Source of the DNA: Sphingobacteriales bacterium
GTDB lineage: Bacteria; Bacteroidota; Bacteroidia; Sphingobacteriales; Sphingobacteriaceae
Length of the DNA: 64,000 nucleotides
Reading direction: 5' to 3'
Assembly: GCA_026390835.1 (NCBI GenBank)
Contig: JAPLFD010000007.1
Location: 18,324 to 82,323 of the forward strand
Shown here: piece after piece, positions 1-8,369 of the stretch
Numbering within the stretch: the first letter of the stretch is position 1
Layout of the letters: each line of letters starts with the position of its first letter
The notes under the pieces: model-generated
What the model was told of the DNA's origin: nothing
The model's database searches: none
Seen by the model: the letters and a program-made list of their open reading frames with translations, nothing else
Position numbers and translations under genes: made by a program

Positions 1-465
1 TTACGTACCCAAACAGTGGGCTATAAAGTAGAAAAAGAAAACAACGAAGTAGATAAAGAAAATCTCTACAAATACCTTAGTCCGCAAGATTTAAAAGCCT
101 TTGGCTTGATACCCGAACTAATTGGTCGTGTGCCGGTGCTTACGCATTTAAACCCGCTAGATAAAGCCACCTTACGAAGCATTTTAAGTGAGCCTAAAAA
201 CTCATTAGTAAAACAGTATCAAAAACTATTTGAATACGAAGGCGTAGCACTCACATTTGAGCCCGAAGTATTGGCGTTTATTGTAGATAAAGCCATGGAA
301 TTTAAACTGGGAGCTCGTGGGCTCCGCTCCATCTGCGAAGCCATTATGATGGATGCCATGTTTGAAATACCATCAGGCAAACCACTCAAAAGTTTAACCA
401 TTAGTTTGGAGTATGCCTTAGCTAAATTTGAAAAATCAGATTTAAGAAAATTAAAAGTTGCCTAA
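1..465 (+). CDS. clpX: ATP-dependent Clp protease ATP-binding subunit ClpX, C-terminal part (5' truncated by window)
   Basis: ClpX unfolds tagged proteins in the cytoplasm and feeds them to the ClpP peptidase. The frame is open from base 1 (LRTQTVGYKV...), so the gene starts upstream of the window; the GTG at base 16 is internal. About 154 residues remain. They cover the end of the AAA+ large domain, with GLIPELIGRVPV containing the sensor-type region, and the small C-terminal AAA+ domain with GARGLRSICEAIM, the sensor-2 arginine motif typical of ClpX/HslU. The Zn-binding N-domain, Walker A and Walker B lie outside the window. A strong hairpin terminator follows directly. Identification rests on the very conserved RVPV and GARGLR blocks. 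Confidence 0.95.
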   Translation, partial: LRTQTVGYKVEKENNEVDKENLYKYLSPQDLKAFGLIPELIGRVPVLTHLNPLDKATLRSILSEPKNSLVKQYQKLFEYEGVALTFEPEVLAFIVDKAMEFKLGARGLRSICEAIMMDAMFEIPSGKPLKSLTISLEYALAKFEKSDLRKLKVA

Positions 466-470
466 TATGA

Positions 471-493
471 ACCCCGAACATTCGGGGTTTTTT
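471..493 (+). terminator. Intrinsic terminator after clpX
   Basis: A perfect 8-bp inverted repeat (ACCCCGAA / TTCGGGGT) with a tiny loop is followed by a T run, a few bases after the clpX stop codon. It separates clpX from the AMP nucleosidase gene. Confidence 0.85.
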
Positions 494-515
494 GTATAAA
501 CTAAAATTATACGCT

Positions 516-1331
516 ATGAAAAACGAAAAGTCCACTGAAACCCCTATTAAAAAAGGGTTAAAAAGTAAAGAAGAGATTGTAAAAAATTGGCTTCCGAGAT
601 ATACCGGAAGAGAATTGCACGAGTTTACAGATTATATCTTGTTAACCAATTTTTCCAAATATTTAACCTTGTTTTCGCAGTGGAACGACAATGCACCCAT
701 TATGGGCCTAGATAAGCCCATGCAAAGCGTATCTGCCAATGGAATTACGCTCATTAACTTTGGTATGGGTAGTGCCATGGCAGCCACCATGATGGATTTA
801 TTAAGCGCTATCAATCCAAAGGCTGTGTTGTTTCTGGGTAAATGCGGTGGCTTAAAGAAAAAGAACGCCTTGGGTGATTTAATTCTACCTATTGCAGCCA
901 TTCGAGGTGAAGGAACATCAAACGATTATTTCCCTGCTGAGGTGCCGGCCTTACCTTCTTTTGCTTTACAGAAAGCTATTTCCACTACCATTAGAGATCA
1001 TGCCTTAGACTATTGGACCGGAACTGTGTACACCACAAACCGCAGGGTATGGGAGCACGATAAAGAATTTAAAAAGCACTTGCAAACCATTAGAGCCATG
1101 GCCGTAGATATGGAAACGGCTACTATTTTCATTACCGGTTTTGCCAACGAAATTCCTACTGGGGCTTTGTTATTGGTATCCGATCAGCCTATGGTACCCG
1201 AAGGTGTAAAAACTGCAGAGAGTGATTCAAACGTAACCGCACATTATGTAGAAGATCATTTAAATGTAGGAATCAATTCGTTGAAACAACTCATTAATGG
1301 TGGCTTAACGGTAAAACACTTGAAATTCTAA
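516..1331 (+). CDS. amn: AMP nucleosidase
   Basis: Predicted to hydrolyse AMP to adenine and ribose-5-phosphate (cytoplasmic purine salvage and adenylate control). The 271-residue protein has the nucleoside phosphorylase/nucleosidase fold: the glycine-rich INFGMGSAMAA and FLGKCGGL blocks in the first half, and AVDMETATIF, the ribose-binding Met-Glu motif of this superfamily, in the second half, followed by LLVSDQPM. It is the short form found in Bacteroidetes, without the extra N-terminal domain of the E. coli enzyme. I chose the ATG at 516; an upstream TTG in the same frame sits inside the clpX terminator and is unlikely. The next gene starts 6 bp after the stop, so the two are probably co-transcribed. 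Confidence 0.85.
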   Translation: MKNEKSTETPIKKGLKSKEEIVKNWLPRYTGRELHEFTDYILLTNFSKYLTLFSQWNDNAPIMGLDKPMQSVSANGITLINFGMGSAMAATMMDLLSAINPKAVLFLGKCGGLKKKNALGDLILPIAAIRGEGTSNDYFPAEVPALPSFALQKAISTTIRDHALDYWTGTVYTTNRRVWEHDKEFKKHLQTIRAMAVDMETATIFITGFANEIPTGALLLVSDQPMVPEGVKTAESDSNVTAHYVEDHLNVGINSLKQLINGGLTVKHLKF

Positions 1332-1337
1332 ACGTGT

Positions 1338-2318
1338 ATGTGGTATAAAAACATCCTAGAAACTATTGGAAATACACCCCTGGTTCAATTAAACAGCATT
1401 GTAAAAGGAGTTTCGGCTACAGTATTGGCTAAAATAGAAACTACCAATCCGGGTAATTCTATAAAAGACCGCATGGCCTTAAAAATGATAGAAGATGCGG
1501 AACGTTCCGGACTTTTAAAACCGGGCGGAACCATTATTGAAGGTACTTCGGGCAATACCGGAATGGGTTTGGCCATTGCAGCGGTGGTAAAGGGCTACAA
1601 ATGTATTTTTACCACTACCGATAAGCAATCGAAAGAAAAAGTAGATGCCTTGCGTGCCTTTGGTGCCGAGGTAATTGTATGCCCCACCAATGTAGAACCC
1701 GAAGATCCACGTTCGTATTACTCGGTTTCTAGCCGTTTAGAGCGGGAAGTGCCCAATTCGTGGAAGCCCAACCAATACGATAATTTATCTAACACTCAAG
1801 CGCATTACGAGCAAACTGGCCCCGAAATCTGGGAACAAACTGAAGGTAAAATTACCCACCTAGTAGTGGGCGTAGGTACTGGCGGCACCATTTCGGGTAC
1901 CGCTAAATATTTAAAAGAGAAAAATCCGGCTATTAAAGTTTGGGGTATTGATACCTATGGCTCGGTATTTAAAAAGTATAAAGAAACCGGTGAGTTTGAT
2001 AAAAACGAAATCTATCCCTATGTAACCGAAGGTATTGGCGAAGACTTTTTGCCTGCCAATGTTGATTTCAGTTTGATAGATCGTTTTGAGAAAGTAACCG
2101 ATAAAGACGCCGCCCTCATGACCCGTGAAATTGCCCGTAAAGAAGGCATTTTTGCCGGAAATTCTGCAGGTTCGGCAGTAGCAGGCTTATTGCAACTCAA
2201 AGGCGAACTTAAAGCTAGCGATGTGGTGGTGATTATTTTTCATGACCACGGTACTCGTTATTTGGGCAAAATGTACAACGACGATTGGTTACGTGCCCAA
2301 GGCTATTTGAAAGATTAA
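1338..2318 (+). CDS. PLP-dependent cysteine synthase / cystathionine beta-synthase family protein
   Basis: A fold-type II PLP enzyme of 326 residues that makes cysteine (from O-acetylserine) or cystathionine (from serine and homocysteine). Visible motifs: IGNTPLVQL at the N-terminus, the PLP lysine K43 in NPGNSIKDR, the substrate loop TSGNTG (residues 70-75), and the phosphate-binding GTGGTISG. The segment VTEGIGEDFLP resembles the CBS-type rather than the CysK-type consensus, so cystathionine beta-synthase activity is a real alternative. There is no C-terminal regulatory CBS-domain pair. It follows the AMP nucleosidase gene with a 6-bp gap. Its stop overlaps by 4 bp the end of a convergent small gene. 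Confidence 0.88.
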   Translation: MWYKNILETIGNTPLVQLNSIVKGVSATVLAKIETTNPGNSIKDRMALKMIEDAERSGLLKPGGTIIEGTSGNTGMGLAIAAVVKGYKCIFTTTDKQSKEKVDALRAFGAEVIVCPTNVEPEDPRSYYSVSSRLEREVPNSWKPNQYDNLSNTQAHYEQTGPEIWEQTEGKITHLVVGVGTGGTISGTAKYLKEKNPAIKVWGIDTYGSVFKKYKETGEFDKNEIYPYVTEGIGEDFLPANVDFSLIDRFEKVTDKDAALMTREIARKEGIFAGNSAGSAVAGLLQLKGELKASDVVVIIFHDHGTRYLGKMYNDDWLRAQGYLKD

Positions 2319-2545
2319 TAACCAGACTTGCGTTTAGTTTTCAATGTTTGGAAGTGCCGAATTAAAAGCAAAATTAGTGCAGCAATACAGCATAGAAAAG
2401 ATAATCCAAACCCCAAAAAATAAGGAATCATTCCACTCATTTCATCGAAAATACGATTTCCATCGGGAGTGAAAGCACCCCAATAGCCAAATAAGCCACA
2501 AATTACAGTGAATAGAAATAAAATTTTAGCACTTTTAAGAAGCAT
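2315..2545 (-). CDS. Small two-helix membrane protein, unknown function
   Basis: A 76-residue protein that I do not recognise. It has two hydrophobic stretches: roughly residues 5-25 (ILFLFTVICGLFGYWGAF) and 41-63 (PYFLGFGLSFLCCIAALILLL). A short charged tail (KTKRKSGY) would lie in the cytoplasm by the positive-inside rule. The end overlaps the convergent cysteine synthase gene by 4 bp, which is compatible with a real compact gene. It lies upstream of murA on the same strand with a 45-bp gap to the murA 3' end, so it may form its own transcript. Coding status is moderately supported by the hydrophobic pattern and the ATG start. Confidence 0.55.
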   Translation of the reverse strand: MLLKSAKILFLFTVICGLFGYWGAFTPDGNRIFDEMSGMIPYFLGFGLSFLCCIAALILLLIRHFQTLKTKRKSGY

Positions 2546-2590
2546 ATACTCTTAATAATGCTTTTTTATCAATTTTAGTATGGAGTAAAA

Positions 2591-3916
2591 TTAGTGCGAA
2601 GGTTTTTCGGCGCTGATGCGTTTAATGTTGGCTCCTAAGGCCAATAAACGTTCGTCAATATTTTGGTAGCCACGCTCAATTTGTTCAATGTTGTGAATAA
2701 CGGAGGTGCCTTCGGCAGATAATGCCGCAATTAATAAAGAAACTCCAGCACGAATATCCGGAGAAGTCATTTCCAAGCCTTTCAATTTCACTTTGCGGTC
2801 TAAGCCAATTACGGTAGCACGGTGCGGATCGCAGAGAATAATTTGTGCGCCCATATCAATCAATTTATCAACAAAGAATAAACGGCTTTCAAACATTTTT
2901 TGATGAATGAGCACGGTTCCTTTTGCTTGCGTGGCAACTACTAATATTATACTCAATAAATCGGGTGTAAAACCTGGCCACGGCGCATCTGCAATGGTCA
3001 TAATAGAACCATCAATAAAGCTTTCTATTTCGTAATGTTTTTGAGCAGGGATGAATAAATCATCACCACGACGCTCTAGTTGAATACCTAATCGGCGAAA
3101 AATCTCTGGAATAATCCCCAATTCTTCAAAATGCACATCTTTAATGGTAATTTCCGATTGAGTCATGGCAGCTAAGCCAATGAACGAGCCAATTTCAATC
3201 ATATCGGGTAACATGCGGTGTTCCGTTCCACCCAGTTTAGTTACGCCTTCAATGGTTAATAAATTAGAACCAATACCCGAAATTTTAGCACCCATGCGGT
3301 TAAGCATTTTGCATAATTGCTGTAAGTAGGGTTCGCAGGCTGCATTGTATAGGGTGGTGGTGCCTTTGGCCAATACCGCTGCCATTAGCACGTTTGCTGT
3401 ACCGGTTACCGACGCCTCATCTAATAAAATATACGTACCTTTTAAATTGGTGGCATCTACCGTAAAAAAGTTGGTTTTTGCATCGTAATCAAAATGGGCA
3501 CCTAATTTCTCAAATCCCAAAAAGTGCGTATCTAATCTACGGCGTCCAATTTTGTCGCCACCTGGTTTCGGAATAGCTGCTTTACCAAATCGAGCCAATA
3601 ATGGCCCCACAATCATAATAGAACCTCTTAAACTACCGCCTTTTGTTCTGAAAGTTGCCGATTGGAAGAAATCTAAATCAATATTTTTAGCCTCAAAGGT
3701 ATAGGTATCTTTGTTAATGCGCTCAATTGCTACACCCAAATCACCCAACAACTCAATGAGTTTATTTACATCTTTAATATCGGGAATGTTGCTAATAGTT
3801 ACTTTTTTTTCGGTGAGTAAAACTGCCGAAATAATTTGTAAAGCTTCGTTTTTTGCACCTTGAGGAGTAATTTCGCCCTTTAATGGTTTACCTCCAATAA
3901 TTTCAAATGCGTTCAT
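2591..3916 (-). CDS. murA: UDP-N-acetylglucosamine 1-carboxyvinyltransferase (MurA), Cys-to-Asp active-site form
   Basis: Catalyses the first committed step of peptidoglycan synthesis, transfer of enolpyruvate from PEP to UDP-GlcNAc, in the cytoplasm. The 441-residue length is slightly longer than the usual 420. The N-terminal GAKNEAL motif gives K22/N23 of the active site. The catalytic loop reads PKPGGDKIGRRRLDTH: the position that is Cys115 in E. coli MurA is Asp121 here. Asp at this site is known from Mycobacterium, Chlamydia and Borrelia enzymes, where it keeps activity and blocks fosfomycin alkylation. The two inside-out alpha/beta domains are complete. The upstream DUF4290 gene is 34 bp away on the same strand, a pairing I recall from other Bacteroidetes. 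Confidence 0.95.
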   Translation of the reverse strand: MNAFEIIGGKPLKGEITPQGAKNEALQIISAVLLTEKKVTISNIPDIKDVNKLIELLGDLGVAIERINKDTYTFEAKNIDLDFFQSATFRTKGGSLRGSIMIVGPLLARFGKAAIPKPGGDKIGRRRLDTHFLGFEKLGAHFDYDAKTNFFTVDATNLKGTYILLDEASVTGTANVLMAAVLAKGTTTLYNAACEPYLQQLCKMLNRMGAKISGIGSNLLTIEGVTKLGGTEHRMLPDMIEIGSFIGLAAMTQSEITIKDVHFEELGIIPEIFRRLGIQLERRGDDLFIPAQKHYEIESFIDGSIMTIADAPWPGFTPDLLSIILVVATQAKGTVLIHQKMFESRLFFVDKLIDMGAQIILCDPHRATVIGLDRKVKLKGLEMTSPDIRAGVSLLIAALSAEGTSVIHNIEQIERGYQNIDERLLALGANIKRISAEKPSH

Positions 3917-3950
3917 ATTTACTTAGAAAATGAGGATTGGGTAAATGAGA

Positions 3951-4610
3951 TTAATAACGTTTAGCGCCATTATTGCTGCGTTGGCGGTTATTACTATTGT
4001 TTTTATTGTTAGAGCGGCCTTTATTATGCTGATTTCTAGGTCGAACGGGTGCCGCCTGACGGTACTCTACTTTATTTAAGTTTACGTTTTCGTTTAGCTG
4101 CAATTCGCCGCCAGAAAATTCTTTCAAATCTTTAATAATAGTTTCGTCCGATACATTGTCTTTATTCCAAGTTACATAAGCCATTTTCATGAAGTTGGCA
4201 ATAGCCTCTACCAATTGTTGCTTACGTTCCGGGTCGGCCATCTCTTTAGCACGACTAATCATAATTTCTACCGTTTTACCATAATGCTTATACCGAATGC
4301 GTTGTTGCGGATAATTGAGTGGCTTAGGTTTAAAATGAATAGCTTCTGGCGATGGTTTGGGGTATGGAGAATCCACATCAATCTTAAAATCAGAAATGAT
4401 GTGTAAATGATCCCATAATTTATGTTTAAAATCAGCCACATCCCGTAAATGCGGATTTAGAAATCCCATCAAATCAATAACCACTTGTGCATACTGGTTG
4501 CGTTCTTCCTTGGTAGGCAAATCGCAGATAAAGCCCACCATATTCTGCACATTACGTCCATATTCTGAAAGGATTAATTTTTTCCGGGTGCTGTTGTAAT
4601 CAAATGTCAT
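3951..4610 (-). CDS. DUF4290 family protein
   Basis: A 219-residue protein that matches my memory of DUF4290, a Bacteroidetes-restricted family of unknown function usually found next to murA. The first ~160 residues are charged and helical, with conserved-looking blocks LILSEYGRNVQNMV, DLMGFLNPHLRD and FKHKLWDHLHIISDF. The tail from about residue 185 is a low-complexity Arg/Asn/Gln run (repeats of N-N-R/K), likely disordered and possibly nucleic-acid-binding. There is no signal peptide or membrane segment. The murA gene follows on the same strand after 34 bp, so co-transcription is likely. A role linked to the cell envelope is inferred only from position. Confidence 0.8.
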   Translation of the reverse strand: MTFDYNSTRKKLILSEYGRNVQNMVGFICDLPTKEERNQYAQVVIDLMGFLNPHLRDVADFKHKLWDHLHIISDFKIDVDSPYPKPSPEAIHFKPKPLNYPQQRIRYKHYGKTVEIMISRAKEMADPERKQQLVEAIANFMKMAYVTWNKDNVSDETIIKDLKEFSGGELQLNENVNLNKVEYRQAAPVRPRNQHNKGRSNNKNNSNNRQRSNNGAKRY

Positions 4611-4737
4611 ATGTGTAACTATTCCGTATGCTACGGAGTTTTTAATGCTTGTAAATATACGCTAAAATATCATCTCTTGCATTTCTTATTCAATGATTTT
4701 TATGTAAAAAGGAGCCGGATACATACCTAAAAAGACT

Positions 4738-4827
4738 TCATACAAGTACTTTACGCCATTGGTCTACCAATCTATACCACTCATCTTCTAAATAAGGCAA
4801 ATCATCAATTCGGCTCTTATCAATATA
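4738..4827 (-). pseudogene. Possible C-terminal gene remnant
   Basis: On the minus strand a stop-to-stop frame of about 29 residues reads YIDKSRIDDLPYLEDEWY, then RLVDQWRKVLV and a stop. Its composition is protein-like and unlike the surrounding AT-rich DNA, and it has no start codon. It may be the eroded end of a lost gene between the DUF4290 gene and the collagen-like operon. The rest of the 4611-4901 gap shows no gene. I do not recognise the family and the call is weak. Confidence 0.2.
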
Positions 4828-4901
4828 TCAAATACTTCTTTATGTTAGTTATATAGAGGTAATAATTAATTTTCGATCACCCCTAAAACATCAGATGTAG
4901 G

Positions 4902-6650
4902 ATGAATAATGTATACCTAGCAAAAAAACTGTTTTTTGCATTTCTATTGATGAGTTTGAGCACTACAATTTTAGCTCAAGTTCCTCAACAACTAAATTAT
5001 CAAGGAGCGCTTAGAGATATTAAAGGCTTCCCAGTGGGGAATAGGACCATTTCTCTTCGTTTGAGTATTCAGGACAACTTAAATCAGAACGCATTGGTGA
5101 TATACAATGAGGTTAGACAGGTTACTACCAATGCCGTAGGCTTGTATAGTTTGGCCATTGGCAGCCCTGGAGCTAGCCAAGTTAGTGGAAATTTCAGTCA
5201 ATTAAATTGGGCCAATGGCACTAAAGCGTTAAAAGTAGAAATAGATGCCGATGGTGGTTCCAATTTTAGTTTGGCAGGTATTACCCCACTCTTAAGTGTT
5301 CCTTATGCCCTATATGCAAAATATGCCGAAAATGCTCCGGCAGGTGCTCAAGGTCCTATTGGATTAACTGGGCCAGCTGGTCCGCAAGGCCCCATTGGTT
5401 TAACCGGTCCTGAAGGAACAACAGGTGCGGCTGGTGCTACAGGTCCGCAAGGCCCTGCCGGTACTATAGGTAATCTTACGGATGGACATATTCTAGTGGG
5501 CGATGCGAATAATGTTCCTCATGATGTAGCTATGTTTGGGGATGCAGGTATAAATAGCCTTGGCCAACTCCTAATTAACAGTGGTGCTGTTACACTTATG
5601 AAGATGGCACAAGGACCACCAGATCAAATATATGTTACGAATAATCTTGGAAAAGCGGCTTTAACCTCATTTAATACATTAGGTTGGAGTTTAACGGGTA
5701 ATACCGGAACGGTAGATGGCACTAATTTTATAGGAAATATTGATAATCAACCCCTTAATTTTAGGATTAATAATTTACCAGCAGGGCGTATTACCAATGA
5801 TGCTCGGGGGGAAACCACTTTAGGTTATAAGGCCAACAGCACCACTCCGAATTTATTTTACAATACTTCTATAGGCTATCAGGCGGGCCTTTCTTTAGGC
5901 AATGCTAGTAATAGAAACACCCTTATTGGAGCCAATGCAGGTTTTGCTATTGGTAATAATTCTACTCGTAATATGGCGATTGGAGAATTGGCCTTGCCAA
6001 GTTTAACAATTGGGAATAATAATATGGCCATGGGACAAAGTGCTGGTAATCTTGTTTCGAGTGGAGACTTCAATTTATTTATGGGTGCTGGTACCGGTTT
6101 AACTGCTCCAGGCCTTGCCACTAGTTTAGTACTTATCGGCAATGCAGCTAGTGCCGACCCTGGCCTTCGTAATGCCATTGCCATCGGCGATGGAGCCTCG
6201 GTAACCACAAATAATAGTATGGTGTTGGGAGGAGTGGACGCAAACGCTGTAAATGTGGGAATTGGCGTAAAAGAGCCCCTAGCTAAATTACATGTATTAG
6301 ATGGCCATATTCGGGTCGATCAAACTAAGCCACCTAGTGTTATACTTTCTATTTCTAATGGACTTAGTTCGGTGGGCGTTGGAGCCAATTCAAGTGATAC
6401 CCGAGGAGAAATTGATTTTGGAGGTACTACAAATACTTTTGGCGGAGCCTATGGTTCTGTAGTTTTTACCTACAATATTTTGGCAGTAGGTAATGCTAAG
6501 CCAGTAGTGATGATTACTCCTGGAAATGCTGCAGCTGCAGCCTGCGATTATTATGTATCGAATGCTACTACAAGTGGATTTCATCTGAATTTTAGAGCCA
6601 AAATAGCCAATGTATCCAGCCCGGTGTTCTATTACATGACCATGGATTAA
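4902..6650 (+). CDS. Secreted collagen-like protein with beta-roll-type repeats
   Basis: A 582-residue exported protein. Residues 1-25 form a Sec signal peptide ending in STTILAQ. A beta-sandwich-like N-terminal region ([20 protein letters not shown]) follows, as in many Bacteroidetes stalk proteins. Around residues 145-190 lies a collagen-type Gly-X-Y tract ([20 protein letters not shown], then [10 protein letters not shown]). From about residue 310 come repeated IG/AIG/LIG-containing turns ([32 protein letters not shown]), similar to the head repeats of trimeric adhesins. A trimeric fibre is inferred. No canonical T9SS sorting domain is seen at its own C-terminus. It is the first gene of a four-gene operon, and its stop overlaps the next ATG. 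Confidence 0.75.
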   Translation: MNNVYLAKKLFFAFLLMSLSTTILAQVPQQLNYQGALRDIKGFPVGNRTISLRLSIQDNLNQNALVIYNEVRQVTTNAVGLYSLAIGSPGASQVSGNFSQLNWANGTKALKVEIDADGGSNFSLAGITPLLSVPYALYAKYAENAPAGAQGPIGLTGPAGPQGPIGLTGPEGTTGAAGATGPQGPAGTIGNLTDGHILVGDANNVPHDVAMFGDAGINSLGQLLINSGAVTLMKMAQGPPDQIYVTNNLGKAALTSFNTLGWSLTGNTGTVDGTNFIGNIDNQPLNFRINNLPAGRITNDARGETTLGYKANSTTPNLFYNTSIGYQAGLSLGNASNRNTLIGANAGFAIGNNSTRNMAIGELALPSLTIGNNNMAMGQSAGNLVSSGDFNLFMGAGTGLTAPGLATSLVLIGNAASADPGLRNAIAIGDGASVTTNNSMVLGGVDANAVNVGIGVKEPLAKLHVLDGHIRVDQTKPPSVILSISNGLSSVGVGANSSDTRGEIDFGGTTNTFGGAYGSVVFTYNILAVGNAKPVVMITPGNAAAAACDYYVSNATTSGFHLNFRAKIANVSSPVFYYMTMD

Positions 6651-7195
6651 TGCATAGTGTTATGAGTATAAGAAAATTAGTTTTAGCTATGGTATTGGTG
6701 TTGGGTGCTTTTTTCGGCAGAGCGCAATCAATTGTAAATGCATCAGGGCTAAGTACAACGCTTAGTGGGTTAATTGTGGATTATAGTGTGGGTGAGTTAA
6801 CGGCAACACAAACCTTTACAGTTCCAACTAATATGCTTACTCAGGGAGTATTGCAACCCTTTACCTCATTTATTACTCCCCTCAATATTGATATTCAGCT
6901 AGATGTATCACCCAATGGCGATGGGCAAGGGCACGATGTGTTTACGGTTGATGGTATTGGGAATTACCCTAATAACCGTATGCGCATTTTCGATCGTTGG
7001 GGTAGTCTCATTTTTGAAATAACTGGCTATAACAATACCGATCGTGCCTTTGATGGGAAAGCAAATACCGGCTTGCTTATTGATAACAAAGAAGCTGCCG
7101 ATGGCACCTATTATTATGTGTTGGAGGTTTATAATGCACCCACACCGCCTGCTACACGGGTTTATAACGGATTTTTGATAATTAAACGTAAGTAA
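6650..7195 (+). CDS. Short exported protein with T9SS type B (gliding-motility-associated) C-terminal sorting domain
   Basis: A 181-residue protein. Residues 1-25 are a signal peptide (VLGAFFGRAQ). A short middle segment (GLIVDYSVGELTATQ, GVLQPF) precedes the C-terminal domain of about 85 residues. That domain has SPNGDGQGHDVFTVDGIGNY, RMRIFDRWGSLIFE, AFDGKANTG, ADGTYYYVLEV and YNGFLIIKRK, which is the CHU_C/type B pattern (SPNGDG...N..F.IFDRWG...DG.YYY.....G.I.I.R). Such domains direct T9SS export and are typically paired with a PorP/SprF protein, exactly as here. ATG overlaps the previous stop by one base, and the same arrangement joins it to the next gene. Confidence 0.85.
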   Translation: MHSVMSIRKLVLAMVLVLGAFFGRAQSIVNASGLSTTLSGLIVDYSVGELTATQTFTVPTNMLTQGVLQPFTSFITPLNIDIQLDVSPNGDGQGHDVFTVDGIGNYPNNRMRIFDRWGSLIFEITGYNNTDRAFDGKANTGLLIDNKEAADGTYYYVLEVYNAPTPPATRVYNGFLIIKRK

Positions 7196-7974
7196 TGTTT
7201 GTGAAAAAAGTGATACTGCTAGCCATCTATTTAGTACTCCCTATGGTTGTGATGGCTCAATTACGTGTGCAGCGGTCTATTTCTACGCAATATCAGTTCA
7301 ATGGTTTAGCCATTAATCCTGCATTTTCTGCTGGCGAAAACCAGGGTAGAATAACCGCCTTATCACGCCACCAATGGGTGGGCTTTGATGGTGCGCCTCA
7401 AACCCAAACAATTAGTGGATTTATTGCCTTGGCCAACGAGAAAACCTCCGTTGGTGCTACTTTTGTAAACGATAAATTGGGAGTTGAAAGTGAGCAAGCC
7501 CTATTTTTAAGCTTGGCCCAAAAAGTAAGGGTATCAGAGAAAGGCTTTTTTGCTGCCGGCTTTCCCTATCTGGTGAAATTTGATGTGGGTGCATCTAACA
7601 GTAGCACCTCTATTAAACCGCTACGTTCCGATTATTTTTTAACGAGTAGTTATCGCTTTAGATTAAACGACTATATTTTGCTTAAACCTTCCACACTGCT
7701 AAAATATACACCAGGCATTCCCATCCAAATTGATGCAAATTTGAATGCTTATTTTGATCAACAAGGCTTGTGGATAGGGCTTGGATACCGCTCAAATACC
7801 GCTATTATGGCTATGTTTCAGGTAAAATTAACCGATCGCATTCAGCTTGGTTACTCACACGATTTTGCAACCAATCTTACACTCAAACATCAATTAGGCA
7901 CTCATGAAGTGATGTTGAATTATCGATTCGGCACCCGTAAAAAATCCTACAATGCGGCTGATTTCAGATTCTAA
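7195..7974 (+). CDS. PorP/SprF family type IX secretion outer-membrane protein
   Basis: A 259-residue outer-membrane beta-barrel protein of the PorP/SprF family. These proteins anchor or translocate partners that carry type B C-terminal domains. Evidence: a signal peptide (VLPMVVMAQ), then the family signature near the N-terminus: QYQFNGLAINPAFSAG and ITALSRHQWVGFDGAPQTQT (family pattern: NP A.AG ... R.QW.G..G.P.T). Alternating hydrophobic strands continue to the C-terminus. It is one-base-coupled to the T9SS cargo-type gene before it and to the receiver gene after it. The gene pair fits a dedicated SprF/cargo couple. Confidence 0.85.
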   Translation: MFVKKVILLAIYLVLPMVVMAQLRVQRSISTQYQFNGLAINPAFSAGENQGRITALSRHQWVGFDGAPQTQTISGFIALANEKTSVGATFVNDKLGVESEQALFLSLAQKVRVSEKGFFAAGFPYLVKFDVGASNSSTSIKPLRSDYFLTSSYRFRLNDYILLKPSTLLKYTPGIPIQIDANLNAYFDQQGLWIGLGYRSNTAIMAMFQVKLTDRIQLGYSHDFATNLTLKHQLGTHEVMLNYRFGTRKKSYNAADFRF

Positions 7975-8369
7975 TGATGTTAAATAAACCCAAAATTCTT
8001 TTTCTTGACGATGATTATTTGCTGTTAAGAGCAGTTGAGTTGATAACACGGTCAATCAGCTATGAGTTTTATCTTTGTAATTCGGTAAAAGAAGCACGTT
8101 TATTGCTCCGCAGTACAGATTTCCAGGTTATTTTTTCTGATTACCATATGCCCGAATGTAACGGAGTAGATTTTTTGAAAGAATCTAGTTTTTTTAGTCC
8201 CAAAGCAATTCGAATATTGGTTTCGGCAAGTTTGAGCGATGAGTTGGGTTTAGCTGCATTAAAGAACGGGCAGGTACACAATTATTTTAAAAAACCCTTT
8301 GGCAAAGCCGAGTTCTACGATATTATTGAGCAGGCCCTGGCCAAGTACAAAGAAGATCTTAGCCAATAA
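7974..8369 (+). CDS. Receiver-only response regulator
   Basis: A 131-residue stand-alone CheY-like receiver. Acidic pocket D12-D14 (LFLDDDYLLL), phospho-acceptor D56 in SDYHMP, the conserved Ser84 (LVSAS) and K107 in FKKPF are all present, so it should be phosphorylatable. There is no output domain. Its ATG overlaps the stop of the PorP/SprF gene by one base, which suggests translational coupling to a secretion operon. Its 3' end overlaps the convergent uvrD-like gene by 11 bp. No cognate complete histidine kinase is adjacent; the nearest kinase-like gene begins about 3.8 kb away on the opposite strand and lacks an ATPase domain. Confidence 0.85.
   Translation: MMLNKPKILFLDDDYLLLRAVELITRSISYEFYLCNSVKEARLLLRSTDFQVIFSDYHMPECNGVDFLKESSFFSPKAIRILVSASLSDELGLAALKNGQVHNYFKKPFGKAEFYDIIEQALAKYKEDLSQ

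Noticed and set aside
2591..3916. Reading the enzyme as AroA (EPSP synthase) rather than MurA
   Set aside because: The GAKNEAL start and the PGGDKIGRRRLDTH loop are MurA-specific.
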